From Agarilytica sp033852165 (GTDB lineage Bacteria > Pseudomonadota > Gammaproteobacteria > Pseudomonadales > Cellvibrionaceae), in NCBI GenBank assembly GCA_033852165.1, contig JAWSUZ010000079.1, positions 6,932 through 70,931 on the forward strand: a DNA stretch of 64,000 bases. The letters are read 5' to 3'. The notes beneath the pieces are model-generated. The model searched no databases and was not told the origin of the DNA. It saw nothing but the letters and a program-made list of their open reading frames with translations. Positions 41,290 to 49,881 of this stretch are shown in pieces. Position numbers and translations under genes: made by a program. Within the stretch, counting starts at the first letter, position 1. Each line of letters starts with the position of its first letter.

Positions 41290-41793
41290 GAAGGAATTCC
41301 TATTTTAGAGTAAACCCTAATGCGCAACTTCAATTATTATCTTAATAGACTGCAAGCTTTTAACTGAACCAAATACTAAAAGCCGTCCTTTATGATTTTT
41401 TGGGTTTTTTAGATTCCTCCCCTCCCGCGCAAAACTATTATATTAATCCCTTCATTCACCTAGAAGTTACGATTTCAGGTGCTGGTATTAAATTAGGCGC
41501 ATACCCTAGCATCAACACAACAATTCCTGCGCCACATTATCGCAACAATTACAGTTAAAAATTAACAATTTATCGGGTTGACAAAACCGATAACACCATT
41601 TACATGTTAAGTTTTTAATTGTTTACTAGAAAACCCGCAACTTAAATAGTATTGGCTGGAGTTATTTGTGCAGAAAATTTGCATGTTAAGAAAAACAGAG
41701 AGAAACTCACGATAACGCTTGAATATGAGTCGGGGCATCTTAACTCACGACCCTTCCCCCGCTTTCTCACAACAGGTTAATGCAGAATTAAGT
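41290..41793. other. Intergenic region upstream of the RHS gene
   Basis: About 500 AT-rich bases with no ORF of note. It should hold the promoter of the giant RHS gene, which reads leftward, but no clear promoter motif could be singled out. No repeat or hairpin was found. Confidence 0.5.
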
Positions 41794-42090
41794 CTACTCT
41801 GCACTAACAAAATGACCATAATAAACATTCTTCCCAACTAGCGATTGAAATTCTTTTGTGCTCTTAAACGTTGGCCACTTTGAAGTCGTCAATTTTGCTA
41901 CCTCAGCACTTCTCCAAGTCAAATGCCAACACAACTCCTCGGCATCGTCCGTTTTTTTCAGTATTTGATATGAAGTAATAACCTCGCCCCCTGCATTCAT
42001 TTCAGAAAAGATTAACTTGCTCAACTCAACGACTCTAGCTGAGTTTTCCTTCGTAACTTTAAACACCGCAAATTCTGTACAATTATTCAC
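41794..42090 (-). CDS. Small ABM-like (dimeric alpha/beta-barrel) protein
   Basis: 98 residues from a GTG at 42090 with AGGGG about 6 bases upstream. The sequence (EFAVFKVTKENSARVVELS, then a Trp-rich middle and a YYGHFVSAE end) has the size and strand-helix pattern of antibiotic-biosynthesis-monooxygenase or stress-responsive barrel proteins, but the match is by feel, not by motif. It has no signal peptide, so it is presumably cytoplasmic. It stands alone, 504 bases upstream of the RHS gene on the same strand; no operon link is evident. Confidence 0.6.
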   Translation of the reverse strand: MNNCTEFAVFKVTKENSARVVELSKLIFSEMNAGGEVITSYQILKKTDDAEELCWHLTWRSAEVAKLTTSKWPTFKSTKEFQSLVGKNVYYGHFVSAE

Positions 42091-42160
42091 ATAGAGCCCC
42101 TATAGGGTTAACGTTAAGAATTACGAAAAACAAACGCGATCCAGATTTTCCGAATTAGTA

Positions 42161-42400
42161 TCACACCAAATATCCTGAAGTCATATACCAAGGGTTTACT
42201 AGGCCTTTGTATTGACCCCTTCTAAACAGCAACCCAAATGACGTTAAACATACCATTCCGGCGCCCAACTTTCTTTTGTCGTAACTGTCATCATTATTCA
42301 CTCTAAACCCATCCATGCTGCATACGGCCTGAGAGATCAATACAAAATTCATATCTAACATTTCACTGTGACTGCAGAGGATTAAATATGATCGAGCCAC
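42161..42400 (-). CDS. Doubtful 79-residue ORF
   Basis: The frame opens with MARSYLILCSHSEML and ends GLVNPWYMTSGYLV. No family, signal sequence or convincing ribosome site was recognised. It sits alone in a 411-base gap. It may be a small gene or a decayed fragment and is listed only so that the gap is accounted for. Confidence 0.2.
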   Translation of the reverse strand: MARSYLILCSHSEMLDMNFVLISQAVCSMDGFRVNNDDSYDKRKLGAGMVCLTSFGLLFRRGQYKGLVNPWYMTSGYLV

Positions 42401-42501
42401 ATAAGCACAATATGCTTAAAATATTTTATTGAACATTTAGGCTGGTAATTTTTAGCTATCGTGATATCAGTGTTACGTAGATGCAACTGTTGGAAATAGG
42501 G

Positions 42502-43389
42502 TCAGCCTGGAATCTCTGGTAATGACAGAATCTTTTTAAGATCCATATCTCGCGCGATTGAATCGAGCCGTTCAATCGTTTCCTTCGCGCTGGGATAGTC
42601 TTTGTGCAACACCAAGTACAAATTTATTTTTTGTAATGTTTCAAACTGAATTTCATCAATTGGATATTTATGCAAAATGGCGATCGCAGGGTGTTTGTAG
42701 TCCAGTAGATATTTCGCTCTTCCCTCTTTAAGCATCTCGAAAGCAGATTTATGAGATGGAGTAGGGTTGGTTTTTATATGACTATCCTGATCGTCGAGAA
42801 ATGTTTTCAGCGGTCCATAAGTGTAGCCTTCGATGGTGATAATATCTTTACCCATTAACGTGCTCTTATCAATAATGGGTTCAATACCTTTCCTGTGGTA
42901 TACGCGAAGTTCAATTGTAACAATGGGGGTTTTTCCTACTATGCAGCAGCCTTCTAACGCCGATGTATCAACCATTATTGAAAAGTTTGCAGACCCACTT
43001 CTTAGCCTATGAAAGGCTCGAGCTGCTGGATATTCAGTCAGCCCCCACTCCAAATTTGCTCGCTTAAAAAGCTCTCTAACAATACCCTTAATAGGGTTAT
43101 CGAATACGTCGTGCTCATCCAGCTTAGTCACGACAATGGTTTGGTCTGCAATCGCGAGATGTATTTTGGTTGGGTTGGATTGACTGGGATGAGAGAAAAG
43201 GAGAAATGATAAGCATAGAGCACAATACGTAATCGTATGGGTGTATATGAATCTAAAAAAGTACTTGCTCGAAGAAGTAGGCGATCTAAAAAACTCCAGA
43301 AAACGAACAAGGGTTTTCGTCCGCGAACGCATCTGAGAGCGTTTTTCCCATATTGTAAGCATCACATCCATAACATCCATAACATCCAT
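42502..43389 (-). CDS. Periplasmic solute-binding-like protein (SBP_bac_3 / transporter substrate-binding type)
   Basis: Up to 295 residues. After a hydrophobic signal-anchor-like segment (about 43-70, ending SHPSQS), the mature part starts IHLAIADQTIVV and continues with GIVRELFKRANLEWGLTEYPAARA, the pattern of family-3 periplasmic binding proteins that bind amino acids or act as sensors. No permease or ATPase gene is near, so it may be an orphan sensor domain or act with distant partners. The annotated N-terminus MDVMDVMDV comes from a 9-bp simple repeat and has no ribosome site; the real start is more likely the Met at codon 20 (position 43332), which gives a long but usable signal sequence. 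Confidence 0.75.
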   Translation of the reverse strand: MDVMDVMDVMLTIWEKRSQMRSRTKTLVRFLEFFRSPTSSSKYFFRFIYTHTITYCALCLSFLLFSHPSQSNPTKIHLAIADQTIVVTKLDEHDVFDNPIKGIVRELFKRANLEWGLTEYPAARAFHRLRSGSANFSIMVDTSALEGCCIVGKTPIVTIELRVYHRKGIEPIIDKSTLMGKDIITIEGYTYGPLKTFLDDQDSHIKTNPTPSHKSAFEMLKEGRAKYLLDYKHPAIAILHKYPIDEIQFETLQKINLYLVLHKDYPSAKETIERLDSIARDMDLKKILSLPEIPG

Positions 43390-43390
43390 C
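43364..43390. repeat. Three 9-bp tandem copies (ACATCCATA)
   Basis: Three consecutive copies, the last with one change. They sit exactly at the 5' end of the solute-binding-like ORF, where they encode repeated Met-Asp-Val in frame, so copy changes would not shift the frame. Confidence 0.9.
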
Positions 43391-43696
43391 AGTAGAACGG
43401 CATAATTAAAGTGAGAGGGTCGGTGAATATAACGCGCGACATCTAAAACATCAATTATTTGCTGGAGTTTTGTGGTGACAGTAGTTGGCTTGAGCTAGAT
43501 CTGCCTATAAGCAGTTGATTTATATAAGCTTAGCCATGGTGCGGCAGACTGCCCAGTTTTCACTACTGGCCAAGTGGGCACCTCAATTACAGGAACCTTT
43601 ATGCTTGCTTACAAGCTTTTTGAAGCTGCTGCCCAAGCATCACGAATGGTAAGATTAACCAGACATAAAACCTAAACATGCCTGTCACGATAGTTT

Positions 43697-43717
43697 GCCC
43701 CGACACTATTGCGGGGC
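43697..43717. terminator. Hairpin GCCCCG...CGGGGC with a following T tract
   Basis: A 6-bp GC stem with a 9-base loop, followed on the plus strand by TTTATTTTT about 5 bases later. It could end a plus-strand transcript or be the core of a REP-like element, since it adjoins the dispersed repeat. Confidence 0.35.
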
Positions 43718-43729
43718 TAGGGTTTATTT

Positions 43730-43870
43730 TTCCCCCCGCCTTATCTTCCCAGCACAGCCAGAATACCCGTTGAGATAAAGGCATACCCAAACACTCTTAG
43801 CCTCGTTAAACACCAGAACAACCTAGGCTTAATATTTTCTTCTTGCCCTCTTTTCTTTTTACTATTTCAG
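43730..43870. repeat. Dispersed non-coding repeat, copy 1
   Basis: It shares with 61461-61600 the segment ACAGCCAGAA, a flanking TTATC, an AGCCTC and a CACCAG block about 90 bases on, and the ending TCTTCTTGCCCTC/CGCTTACCCTC. Translated on the minus strand, both copies give a similar W-rich stretch (FWLCWEDK and FWLYWIDK), which reflects shared DNA rather than a gene. Confidence 0.5.
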
Positions 43871-44381
43871 AGCTTCAGCTAACATTTAAAGATCCCAAAT
43901 CCGACAAATCAAGAATGCCAGATCCTTCGTTTTTAAAACTTTTGACTTAACTGATTTTCACGCTGGTACACGCTAAATATCCAATGAAACTGTAAGCGTC
44001 CCAGAGCCGACCTAAACATATCCATTCAGGAAAAAATAACTGAACATTTGTTGAACTTTTAATTGTGAAAATCACCCGGCACTTTCCATAAAGATGAAAC
44101 ATCTGCAACAAATGGCGACTTCATCACAAAAAATGAATGCCAATGTTTTTGTTAATGCCATTTTTTCTTTAAACCTGCTTTCGCAAACGCCAACGTTTCG
44201 CTTTTTGGCAATAAAACCACCAAACATTCTCCCTTTCTTCCTGTGTTTGTTCGTTAAATGCACTGATAGACTCACGCCTCACATACATAAACGCAAATAC
44301 AGCAGCACTCAATAACAATAAAAAACACAGCGTTCACCATTTTATTTTTCTGATTTTACGAGCTTCAATAATGCGAGGAAT

Positions 44382-46106
44382 ATGCGTATGCATATGTCAT
44401 CCCCTATAAAGAAAATAACAGCTTCATTTTTATTACTCTTTATCTGTAACCTTTCTATTGCCCAAGAAACCGCCCTTGATCGTTATGTGGAAAAGTACGA
44501 CAGCAACTACAGCTGGTATGAATATTACAGCGACAGCAGAATACTCACAGACAACTACGGGTTGTCTATGACATCTCAACAATGGCGAACCGCCGCTGAA
44601 GTCGACAAACCAATATGGCAACACGAAATGGAAGTGAGTGTCCCGCAGGAAGCGGTATGGCTTAACAAAAAAACCGCTGTATTACTCATTAGCAGCGGAA
44701 GTAACGGTTCCGGCTTTCCTGACAGAGGCGTAGACGACTTAGTCAGCACTTTAGCTGCACTGAATGGTTTTGTGATGGCCACGGTAAACCAAGTGCCCAA
44801 TCAAAGAATCAAATTTAGCGATGAAAGCGATCCTCGCTATATTGATAAGGGCCGAAAAGAAGATGAAATCCTGTCGTATAGTTTCGACAAGTTTATAGAA
44901 ACGGGGGATGAAGAATGGCCTGTGCATCTCCCAATGACGAAAGCCACTGTCCGCGCGATGGACGCCGTTCAAGAGTTTGTGATGGAAAAACACGGTTTAG
45001 CGATCGAAAATTTCGTGATACTAGGCGCTTCAAAACGCGGATGGACAACATGGTTAACAGCGGCAGTTGACCCTAGAGTCAAAGCGATTGCCCCTATATC
45101 CATAGATATGCTCGATTTAAATCAGCAAATGAACCATCACTGGGAAGCGTACGGGTATTACGCCGATGCAATCCACGATTTTGCCGACTTTGATATTTTT
45201 TGTCGTCTGCAATCGGAACGAGGCCAAGAGCTTCTCGATATTGTTGACCCCATTTCCTATATCGAACGCTACACGATGCCAAAATTTGTGGTCAACTCAG
45301 CAGGAGACCAGTTCTTTTTGCCAGACTCCTCTCTTTATTACTATGACCAATTGCCCGAGCCCAAGCACCTGCGTTACACCGTCAACACAGATCACGCACA
45401 AACCAGCGATACAGATACTATATTGCAGATTGTGGCCTGGATTAAGCACCAGGTGTCGAATACCACACCGCCACAATATAGCTACAGCTTAGAATCCGAC
45501 GGCTCCATTAAAGTCGATAACCACAGCCTTGGCTTGACCTCGGTAAAACTGTGGACCGCGACCAATCCCAACGAACGCAATTTCCGTCTTGATAGCATCG
45601 GCGAGGGCTATGCGGCACAAACACTTTTACCGTCTTGGGATGGCACATACAGGGCAAACGTACCCACACCGGAACAAGGATGGACGGCCTACATGGTAGA
45701 GCTTAGTTATGGCGACGAGGTATACACCACCCCTCTCAGAATCACACCTGCAACACTGCCATTCGCCGGTACTCATTGTTCACCTCCGGCCAACGATATG
45801 GATTCAGACGGCATTGTAGACACTCTCGACAACTGCCCAACAATTGCAAATGCCGATCAACTGGATACCGATGGAGATGGAATGGGCGATGCGTGTGACG
45901 CTACTCCCACAGGTCACATATGCATAGACAGAAAAACGAACACCTTTAACCACCTTCTCGAAGGACACGCCCATCGCTGTGGAAACTTCAACATCTACGC
46001 ATGTGCAGATGGCTCTAACGACAACATAGGCCCCCTCAGTTTTTTTGTAAAAACCACAATTGCGGAAACCGCGCCCGGTTACTACGAAGAAAGAAACTGC
46101 CCGTAA
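44382..46106 (+). CDS. Secreted PhoPQ-activated pathogenicity-related (PqaA-like) hydrolase with calcium-repeat linker and C-terminal binding-type domain
   Basis: 574 residues. Signal peptide (about 10-27, ends SIAQE). The catalytic part (about 30-390) is an alpha/beta hydrolase of the PhoPQ_related family: PIWQHEMEVSVP, nucleophile elbow GASKRGW (Ser near 217), RVKAIAPISIDMLDL, SAGDQFFLPDSS around the likely acid Asp, and TDHAQ as the likely His. A thrombospondin type-3 calcium repeat follows (about 472-508, DSDGIVDTLDNCP ... DTDGDGMGDACD). The last 65 residues, with paired Cys and ACADGSNDNIG, resemble the C-terminal domain of some secreted polyhydroxybutyrate depolymerases. ATGs at 44382, 44388 and 44394 are in frame; GAGGA at 44375 is best spaced (8 bases) for 44388. 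The substrate is unknown. A second secreted esterase follows downstream. Confidence 0.88.
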   Translation: MRMHMSSPIKKITASFLLLFICNLSIAQETALDRYVEKYDSNYSWYEYYSDSRILTDNYGLSMTSQQWRTAAEVDKPIWQHEMEVSVPQEAVWLNKKTAVLLISSGSNGSGFPDRGVDDLVSTLAALNGFVMATVNQVPNQRIKFSDESDPRYIDKGRKEDEILSYSFDKFIETGDEEWPVHLPMTKATVRAMDAVQEFVMEKHGLAIENFVILGASKRGWTTWLTAAVDPRVKAIAPISIDMLDLNQQMNHHWEAYGYYADAIHDFADFDIFCRLQSERGQELLDIVDPISYIERYTMPKFVVNSAGDQFFLPDSSLYYYDQLPEPKHLRYTVNTDHAQTSDTDTILQIVAWIKHQVSNTTPPQYSYSLESDGSIKVDNHSLGLTSVKLWTATNPNERNFRLDSIGEGYAAQTLLPSWDGTYRANVPTPEQGWTAYMVELSYGDEVYTTPLRITPATLPFAGTHCSPPANDMDSDGIVDTLDNCPTIANADQLDTDGDGMGDACDATPTGHICIDRKTNTFNHLLEGHAHRCGNFNIYACADGSNDNIGPLSFFVKTTIAETAPGYYEERNCP

Positions 46107-46131
46107 ACCTAAAAAGCGGATAGCACGGTTA

Positions 46132-46168
46132 CTCCGTTTCTAAAACAAACGTTGTTTTAGAAACGGAG
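46132..46168. terminator. Long perfect hairpin after the PqaA-like gene
   Basis: A 17-bp perfect stem (CTCCGTTTCTAAAACAA and its complement) with a 3-base loop, 25 bases past the stop codon. No T tract follows, so it may act by blocking exonucleases or in both directions rather than as a classic intrinsic terminator. Confidence 0.6.
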
Positions 46169-46296
46169 CCACACACTGTTGATCGCAATCCACGTGCACG
46201 CTTTCTTAGCATTTATTTTCATCGAAGCGTTATGACAAAAAAATAACGCTACATACTACCCACCAAAAAAAGCCAAAAATAATAAAGGTAAAAAAA

Positions 46297-47340
46297 ATGA
46301 GGCATTTACAGATCACCAAACTGATTTCAAAATTAACATTTTCCACATTATTACTCACCGCAGTCGCTACGCAAACAAATGCTGAATCTCCGCCGGAGAC
46401 AGTGCGCCATATTTTCGATGAACCCACATTAAATGGACACCCCGGTTATGCAGTGGCTGCCGACATAACTGGTGTATTAGACAAAGCCATATTGGTGGTT
46501 TCCGGGTTTGACACCGATAACAATAACCGCCCAGAGGATGAACTCGACGATTTAGGGGGTAACTTACAAGAAAAATTCAATGCATTATCTGCCAACGGCT
46601 GGGACATTATGTATTTTGAATATGTCGATGGCGGTATCGACATAAAGGATAATGCCGATAACCTCGCCCATTTTATTCAGTCCCTAGATACACTAGCCGA
46701 ACCAAACTACCATCTCGCCCTGATAGGCGGCTCTATGGGCGGTATTGTTGTCAGAACCATGTTTGTACAAGAATACAGTAACATGGGAGTCGATACTTAT
46801 GTCTCCGTCGACGCACCACATTTAGGTATTACATTCAGTAATTGGGTGGATACTTCTATCGCAGGAACACTCGCCTTTTATATGCTGCAACACCCCGCAG
46901 GGCTGCAAATGTATAAAGGCCACCCCGCTTACTACTCGCACTATGGCTGGCTGGAAAACATCGAAAGCAACGCCGGATTTATGGAAAACATTATTGACCC
47001 TATGGCCACATGTGCCATTGCGTTAAGCAATGGAGAGTCCAGCTGGAAAGTTAAAAATAGCGATTTAATGGTGCACAACAAATGGTATCCCATTTCCTCA
47101 ACCGTAGAGGCCGAAGGCCTAAGATCCACCTATATGCCATACCACTCCGTCGTTAAGATGGACAACCTTTCGACTAGCGTACGACTGTCCTTTAGTAACT
47201 GGCAATACAGCTGGAAATACCAATACCGAAATACACACTCGTCTTATTTCGACATCAAAATTCCGAACCCAAGAGATAAGCATTCCGGTCCTGATTACGC
47301 CGTACTTCAAGCGATTGATTTTGTCACCGATTCTTACTAG
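46297..47340 (+). CDS. Secreted lipase/esterase-like alpha/beta hydrolase
   Basis: 347 residues with a clear signal peptide (about 1-29, ends TNAES). The fold pattern is AILVVSGFDTDN as the first strand and oxyanion region, NLAHFIQSLD, then the nucleophile elbow LIGGSMGGIVVR (Ser near 148) and DTYVSVDAPHLG, typical of DUF676/lipase-like esterases that remove acyl chains in the periplasm or outside the cell. The catalytic Asp and His were not pinned down; SGPDYAVLQAIDF is at the C-terminus. It lies 190 bases after the PqaA-like gene with a strong hairpin between, so it is probably transcribed separately. A good intrinsic terminator follows the stop. Confidence 0.82.
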   Translation: MRHLQITKLISKLTFSTLLLTAVATQTNAESPPETVRHIFDEPTLNGHPGYAVAADITGVLDKAILVVSGFDTDNNNRPEDELDDLGGNLQEKFNALSANGWDIMYFEYVDGGIDIKDNADNLAHFIQSLDTLAEPNYHLALIGGSMGGIVVRTMFVQEYSNMGVDTYVSVDAPHLGITFSNWVDTSIAGTLAFYMLQHPAGLQMYKGHPAYYSHYGWLENIESNAGFMENIIDPMATCAIALSNGESSWKVKNSDLMVHNKWYPISSTVEAEGLRSTYMPYHSVVKMDNLSTSVRLSFSNWQYSWKYQYRNTHSSYFDIKIPNPRDKHSGPDYAVLQAIDFVTDSY

Positions 47341-47348
47341 CAGAATAA

Positions 47349-47390
47349 AAAAGGGGGAGCCTAGAAACAGGCTCCCCCTTTTATTTTTCT
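47349..47390 (+). terminator. Intrinsic terminator after the esterase
   Basis: A 14-bp stem (AAAAGGGGGAGCCT with AGGCTCCCCCTTTT), a 6-base loop, and a T-rich tail ATTTTTCT. It starts 9 bases past the stop. The A-tract on the other side lets it also serve the convergent cold-shock gene. Confidence 0.92.
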
Positions 47391-47470
47391 CAAGCTCCCT
47401 GTCACAGCAGGTATTCACATACTCGGTGTAAACCTTTTTTATAAGAGCCTGTCTTACTAATTTTTCGTAC

Positions 47471-47845
47471 TTACAGTACGAACTTCTCAACCGCTAGAGC
47501 AATAACACCCGCAAGAGCTAAAAAGCTCAACACTTTGCAGATACCTACAGAGCTTTCTAGAGACGCTACGCGATCTTCTAAAGAAGCAGGTTTAGCTACA
47601 GGTTTTGCTGCAGGTTTGTTGTTGCTAGAAGATTTGCTGCTGTCACCGTCTAAAGGAATAACAGATTCAGCCTGAGGGCCCTTGTCTGAGTCTTTGCCGA
47701 CGAACTTAACAGCTAAACCCTGGCGGATAGGGCCTTCGCCTTGCCATTCACTTTTGTGGAAAAAGAAGTCTTCGCCGTCTTTGTCGTCAGCAATAAAGCC
47801 GAAACCTTTGCGGAAGTCGTAACGTTTAATAATACCTTTGGCCAT
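47471..47845 (-). CDS. Cold-shock-domain protein with a C-terminal membrane segment
   Basis: 124 residues. Residues 1-66 are a cold-shock domain with the RNA-binding motifs KGFGFI (RNP1) and DFFFH (RNP2). They are followed by a Ser/Lys/Pro/Ala-rich linker (about 67-90), a short amphipathic segment (LEDRVASLESSV) and a hydrophobic helix (VLSFLALAGVIALAVEKFVL) at the C-terminus. This is longer than the usual CspA of about 70 residues. The domain should bind single-stranded nucleic acid, and the tail suggests attachment to the inner membrane. The roughly 190-base leader before it, without a gene, could carry the cold-responsive untranslated region typical of csp genes; that is inference. Confidence 0.9.
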   Translation of the reverse strand: MAKGIIKRYDFRKGFGFIADDKDGEDFFFHKSEWQGEGPIRQGLAVKFVGKDSDKGPQAESVIPLDGDSSKSSSNNKPAAKPVAKPASLEDRVASLESSVGICKVLSFLALAGVIALAVEKFVL

Positions 47846-48040
47846 GTTTGTACTCTACTCAATGTGTAATCAGCCAATGCTGATGATCGTTAATTTTGGT
47901 TCCATATTTAAACCGTTGCCAATGATGGCGCTAATGCATATTTTCTTAATTTAAAAATCCATTCCTCATGACTGAAGACGATTAACGTCCACAGCTGCGG
48001 AAGCAACGTCCCCGCTTTCCGCCTTCCTGTGCTGACTAAA

Positions 48041-48352
48041 TCAGTCTCTAAACCCGCATCTAATAAAGCTTGAGCGGGCACTCTCAAACTCACTTGCTTT
48101 ACAGGATATAAAATCAATAGCTAACTTATACCCTTCATCGAGAAATTTCTCTACGCTTGCAAGTTCATACTCATTCATGACGATATTCATCGCTTCTTGA
48201 ATATGAGATGGCTCAGATTCCCCTATTTTCACCTCAGAAGGTTCGTAGTTTAGAATCATCCAATGTTGGAGATTAACAGCCGATCTACTTCCTTCAACAC
48301 AACTCTGTAGCAAGGAAATCAATTGATCTTTTGAAATCATCTTCATCTGCAT
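48041..48352 (-). CDS. Hypothetical 103-residue protein
   Basis: A mostly helical acidic protein opening MQMKMISKDQLISLLQSCVEG, with QHWMILNYEP and EYELASVEKFLDEGYKL. No signal peptide and no family recognised. The ATG at 48352 lacks a clear ribosome site, and the Mets at codons 3 and 5 are alternatives. Composition is protein-like, and the frame is not overlapped by a better one. It lies upstream of the cold-shock gene on the same strand, with a 195-base gap. Confidence 0.5.
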   Translation of the reverse strand: MQMKMISKDQLISLLQSCVEGSRSAVNLQHWMILNYEPSEVKIGESEPSHIQEAMNIVMNEYELASVEKFLDEGYKLAIDFISCKASEFESARSSFIRCGFRD

Positions 48353-48599
48353 TAAGATTTAACTGTTTATTCTATAGCCCCAGCAGCACTTCCCGCCGCC
48401 AGGTCATCATTTCAACGTGCCCAGCACTATACAGCAGATACGACATCACCTAAACCCCACGCCACATCTACGCTTCAAGGCTAGTCTATATTCACACGGC
48501 CATGACCACATAAGAACTCAGAAGCGGATATATGTGGCCCTACAGACATATCCGCCATTATTTTCATATCAAATTTTGCGGGATATGACGCCCCTTTTT

Positions 48600-49187
48600 A
48601 GCGTGACAGTCATGATTACTCATGAGGGCATTGAATAAACCCATCGCCAGACAGGCAAACGCCGAAGAAAAATGCTCCTGAAAACTCTGAGGGGGAAGTT
48701 TTAGCCCCAAGCGCTATTAGACGAAAACGCCCCTATCGCATGTATGGTCTATACTGACCTAAACCCCGTTCGAGCCAAAATGGCGCCCACTCCTGAAGAG
48801 TCACAATCCACACCTCCGCAAAGCTGCGTTGTGACACAACTCAAGAAAGCACCTCTCCAGACCAAACCGAAAGCCTAATACCCTTCGCCGGCAATCCCAG
48901 AGAACCAATGCCCCAGGGACTCCCCTTTCACCTGAAAGACTAAGTGAGTTTGGTCGATTGGAGCGGAAAGGTCATTCCTGAAGGGAAAAGAGGAAGCATC
49001 AATCAAACACTTCCCCCTATTATTAGACCGCTTAGATATAGAGCCAGAAACATGGCTGGTTTGGGTACGAAATTTGAAAGCCGACTTAGGAGCCTTGTCA
49101 GCGCGAAAGAGGTACAGAAGTCTGCAGCCCAGAAACCGGGATTTAAACGGACACCTGGCCTCTCCAACTGCTTAACCCTACTGCATT
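48600..49187 (+). pseudogene. Decayed IS200-like (REP-associated tyrosine transposase type) transposase
   Basis: Fragments in changing frames reproduce the family's conserved order: MRALNKPIARQANAEEKCS from about 48625, DLNPVRAKMAPTPEES near 48755, then PFAGNP, LPFHLKD, LVDWSGKVIPEGKRG from about 48948 and LDIEPETWLVWVRNLK near 49031. At least two in-frame stops and three frame changes separate them, and the N-terminal catalytic part (HUH motif) is missing. It is plainly non-functional. Confidence 0.8.
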
Positions 49188-49355
49188 AGCGACAAACGCA
49201 CCTCACCTCCGAAAAACAGCCTTCCAGATTGACCCCCACGGCATTGCCACGCCTGCTATTTCATATTTGTTGAATATTTTGATATTTCAATACGCATTCG
49301 TCACTAATCGTATACCGCCCTCGAAAAACCAGAAAAACGCCTGGGTTTAGGAGTG

Positions 49356-49610
49356 ATTGATTGTGACTTTATTATAAGTGCCTGCCTTATTAATTTGTGT
49401 ACATCCAACATGTCGATTAAGTTTTGGATCGCGGTAATCTCGTTTGATTTTCACTCAACTTTTTCCTGCGCAAAAACTAATCGCGTTTCTGACGAAAAAG
49501 CACTTACCATGTGTATCGTTGAGTTTTCATTCGCCCTGTCAAAACTCCATCTTAATGCCTTACCGTCTATCGCGATTAGTAGCTTCGTTAGAATTCGAAG
49601 CTTCATAAAA
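49356..49610 (-). pseudogene. Fragment of an ISAs1-family DDE transposase
   Basis: The minus strand reads LLIAIDGKALRWSFDRANE, then STIHMVSAFSSETRLVFAQ, one TGA stop, then KSNEITAIQNLIDMLD. This is the conserved IDGK core of ISAs1 (H-repeat-associated) transposases, including the first catalytic Asp. The rest of the gene is absent. A plus-strand ORF over the same bases is only its shadow. Confidence 0.8.
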
Positions 49611-49785
49611 ACAAATTCAATCTATCGCTTGAAAACTGACAAGGCAGACCTGAATCAGTAATCACCCGCCGAGTATTCAATATTTATTAACATACACAAC
49701 AAAAGACGCTTAATCGTACTTATTGTCGCCAAATTAGGCACACCCAAACAATTTACGAAAAACGGGCTTACAACTATCAACCTGT

Positions 49786-49815
49786 TTGGTTTAAACTCCG
49801 CGAAATACTTTATAC
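49786..49815 (+). promoter_or_regulatory. Possible promoter of the TonB-receptor operon
   Basis: TTGGTT and TTTATA/TTATAC are separated by 17-18 bases and lie about 70 bases before the receptor start. This is a weak sigma-70-like match; no known regulator site (such as a Fur box) was recognised. Confidence 0.3.
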
Positions 49816-49881
49816 CAAAAAAACGGACCAATAAATTCTGCTTTTCCCATTGCGACCGGTAACAAACAGAGAGAATACATT

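Larger units (their letters stand above)
43391..44381. other. Intergenic region with a dispersed repeat
   Basis: Almost 1 kb between divergent genes. It contains a hairpin (43697-43717) and one copy of a dispersed non-coding repeat (43730-43870). Short ORFs on both strands at 44072-44315 overlap each other and show no coding signal. The promoter of the PqaA-like gene must lie in the right part. Confidence 0.55.

Noticed and set aside
43599..43790. 63-codon ORF with FWLCWEDKAGGK
   Set aside because: The similar FWLYWIDK stretch upstream of 61418 shows this is a translated dispersed DNA repeat, not a gene.
47119..47490. 123-codon minus-strand ORF
   Set aside because: Mostly antisense to the esterase gene and its terminator; no domain features.
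49353..49661. 102-codon plus-strand ORF
   Set aside because: The opposite strand encodes a clear ISAs1 transposase remnant, so this frame is its shadow.
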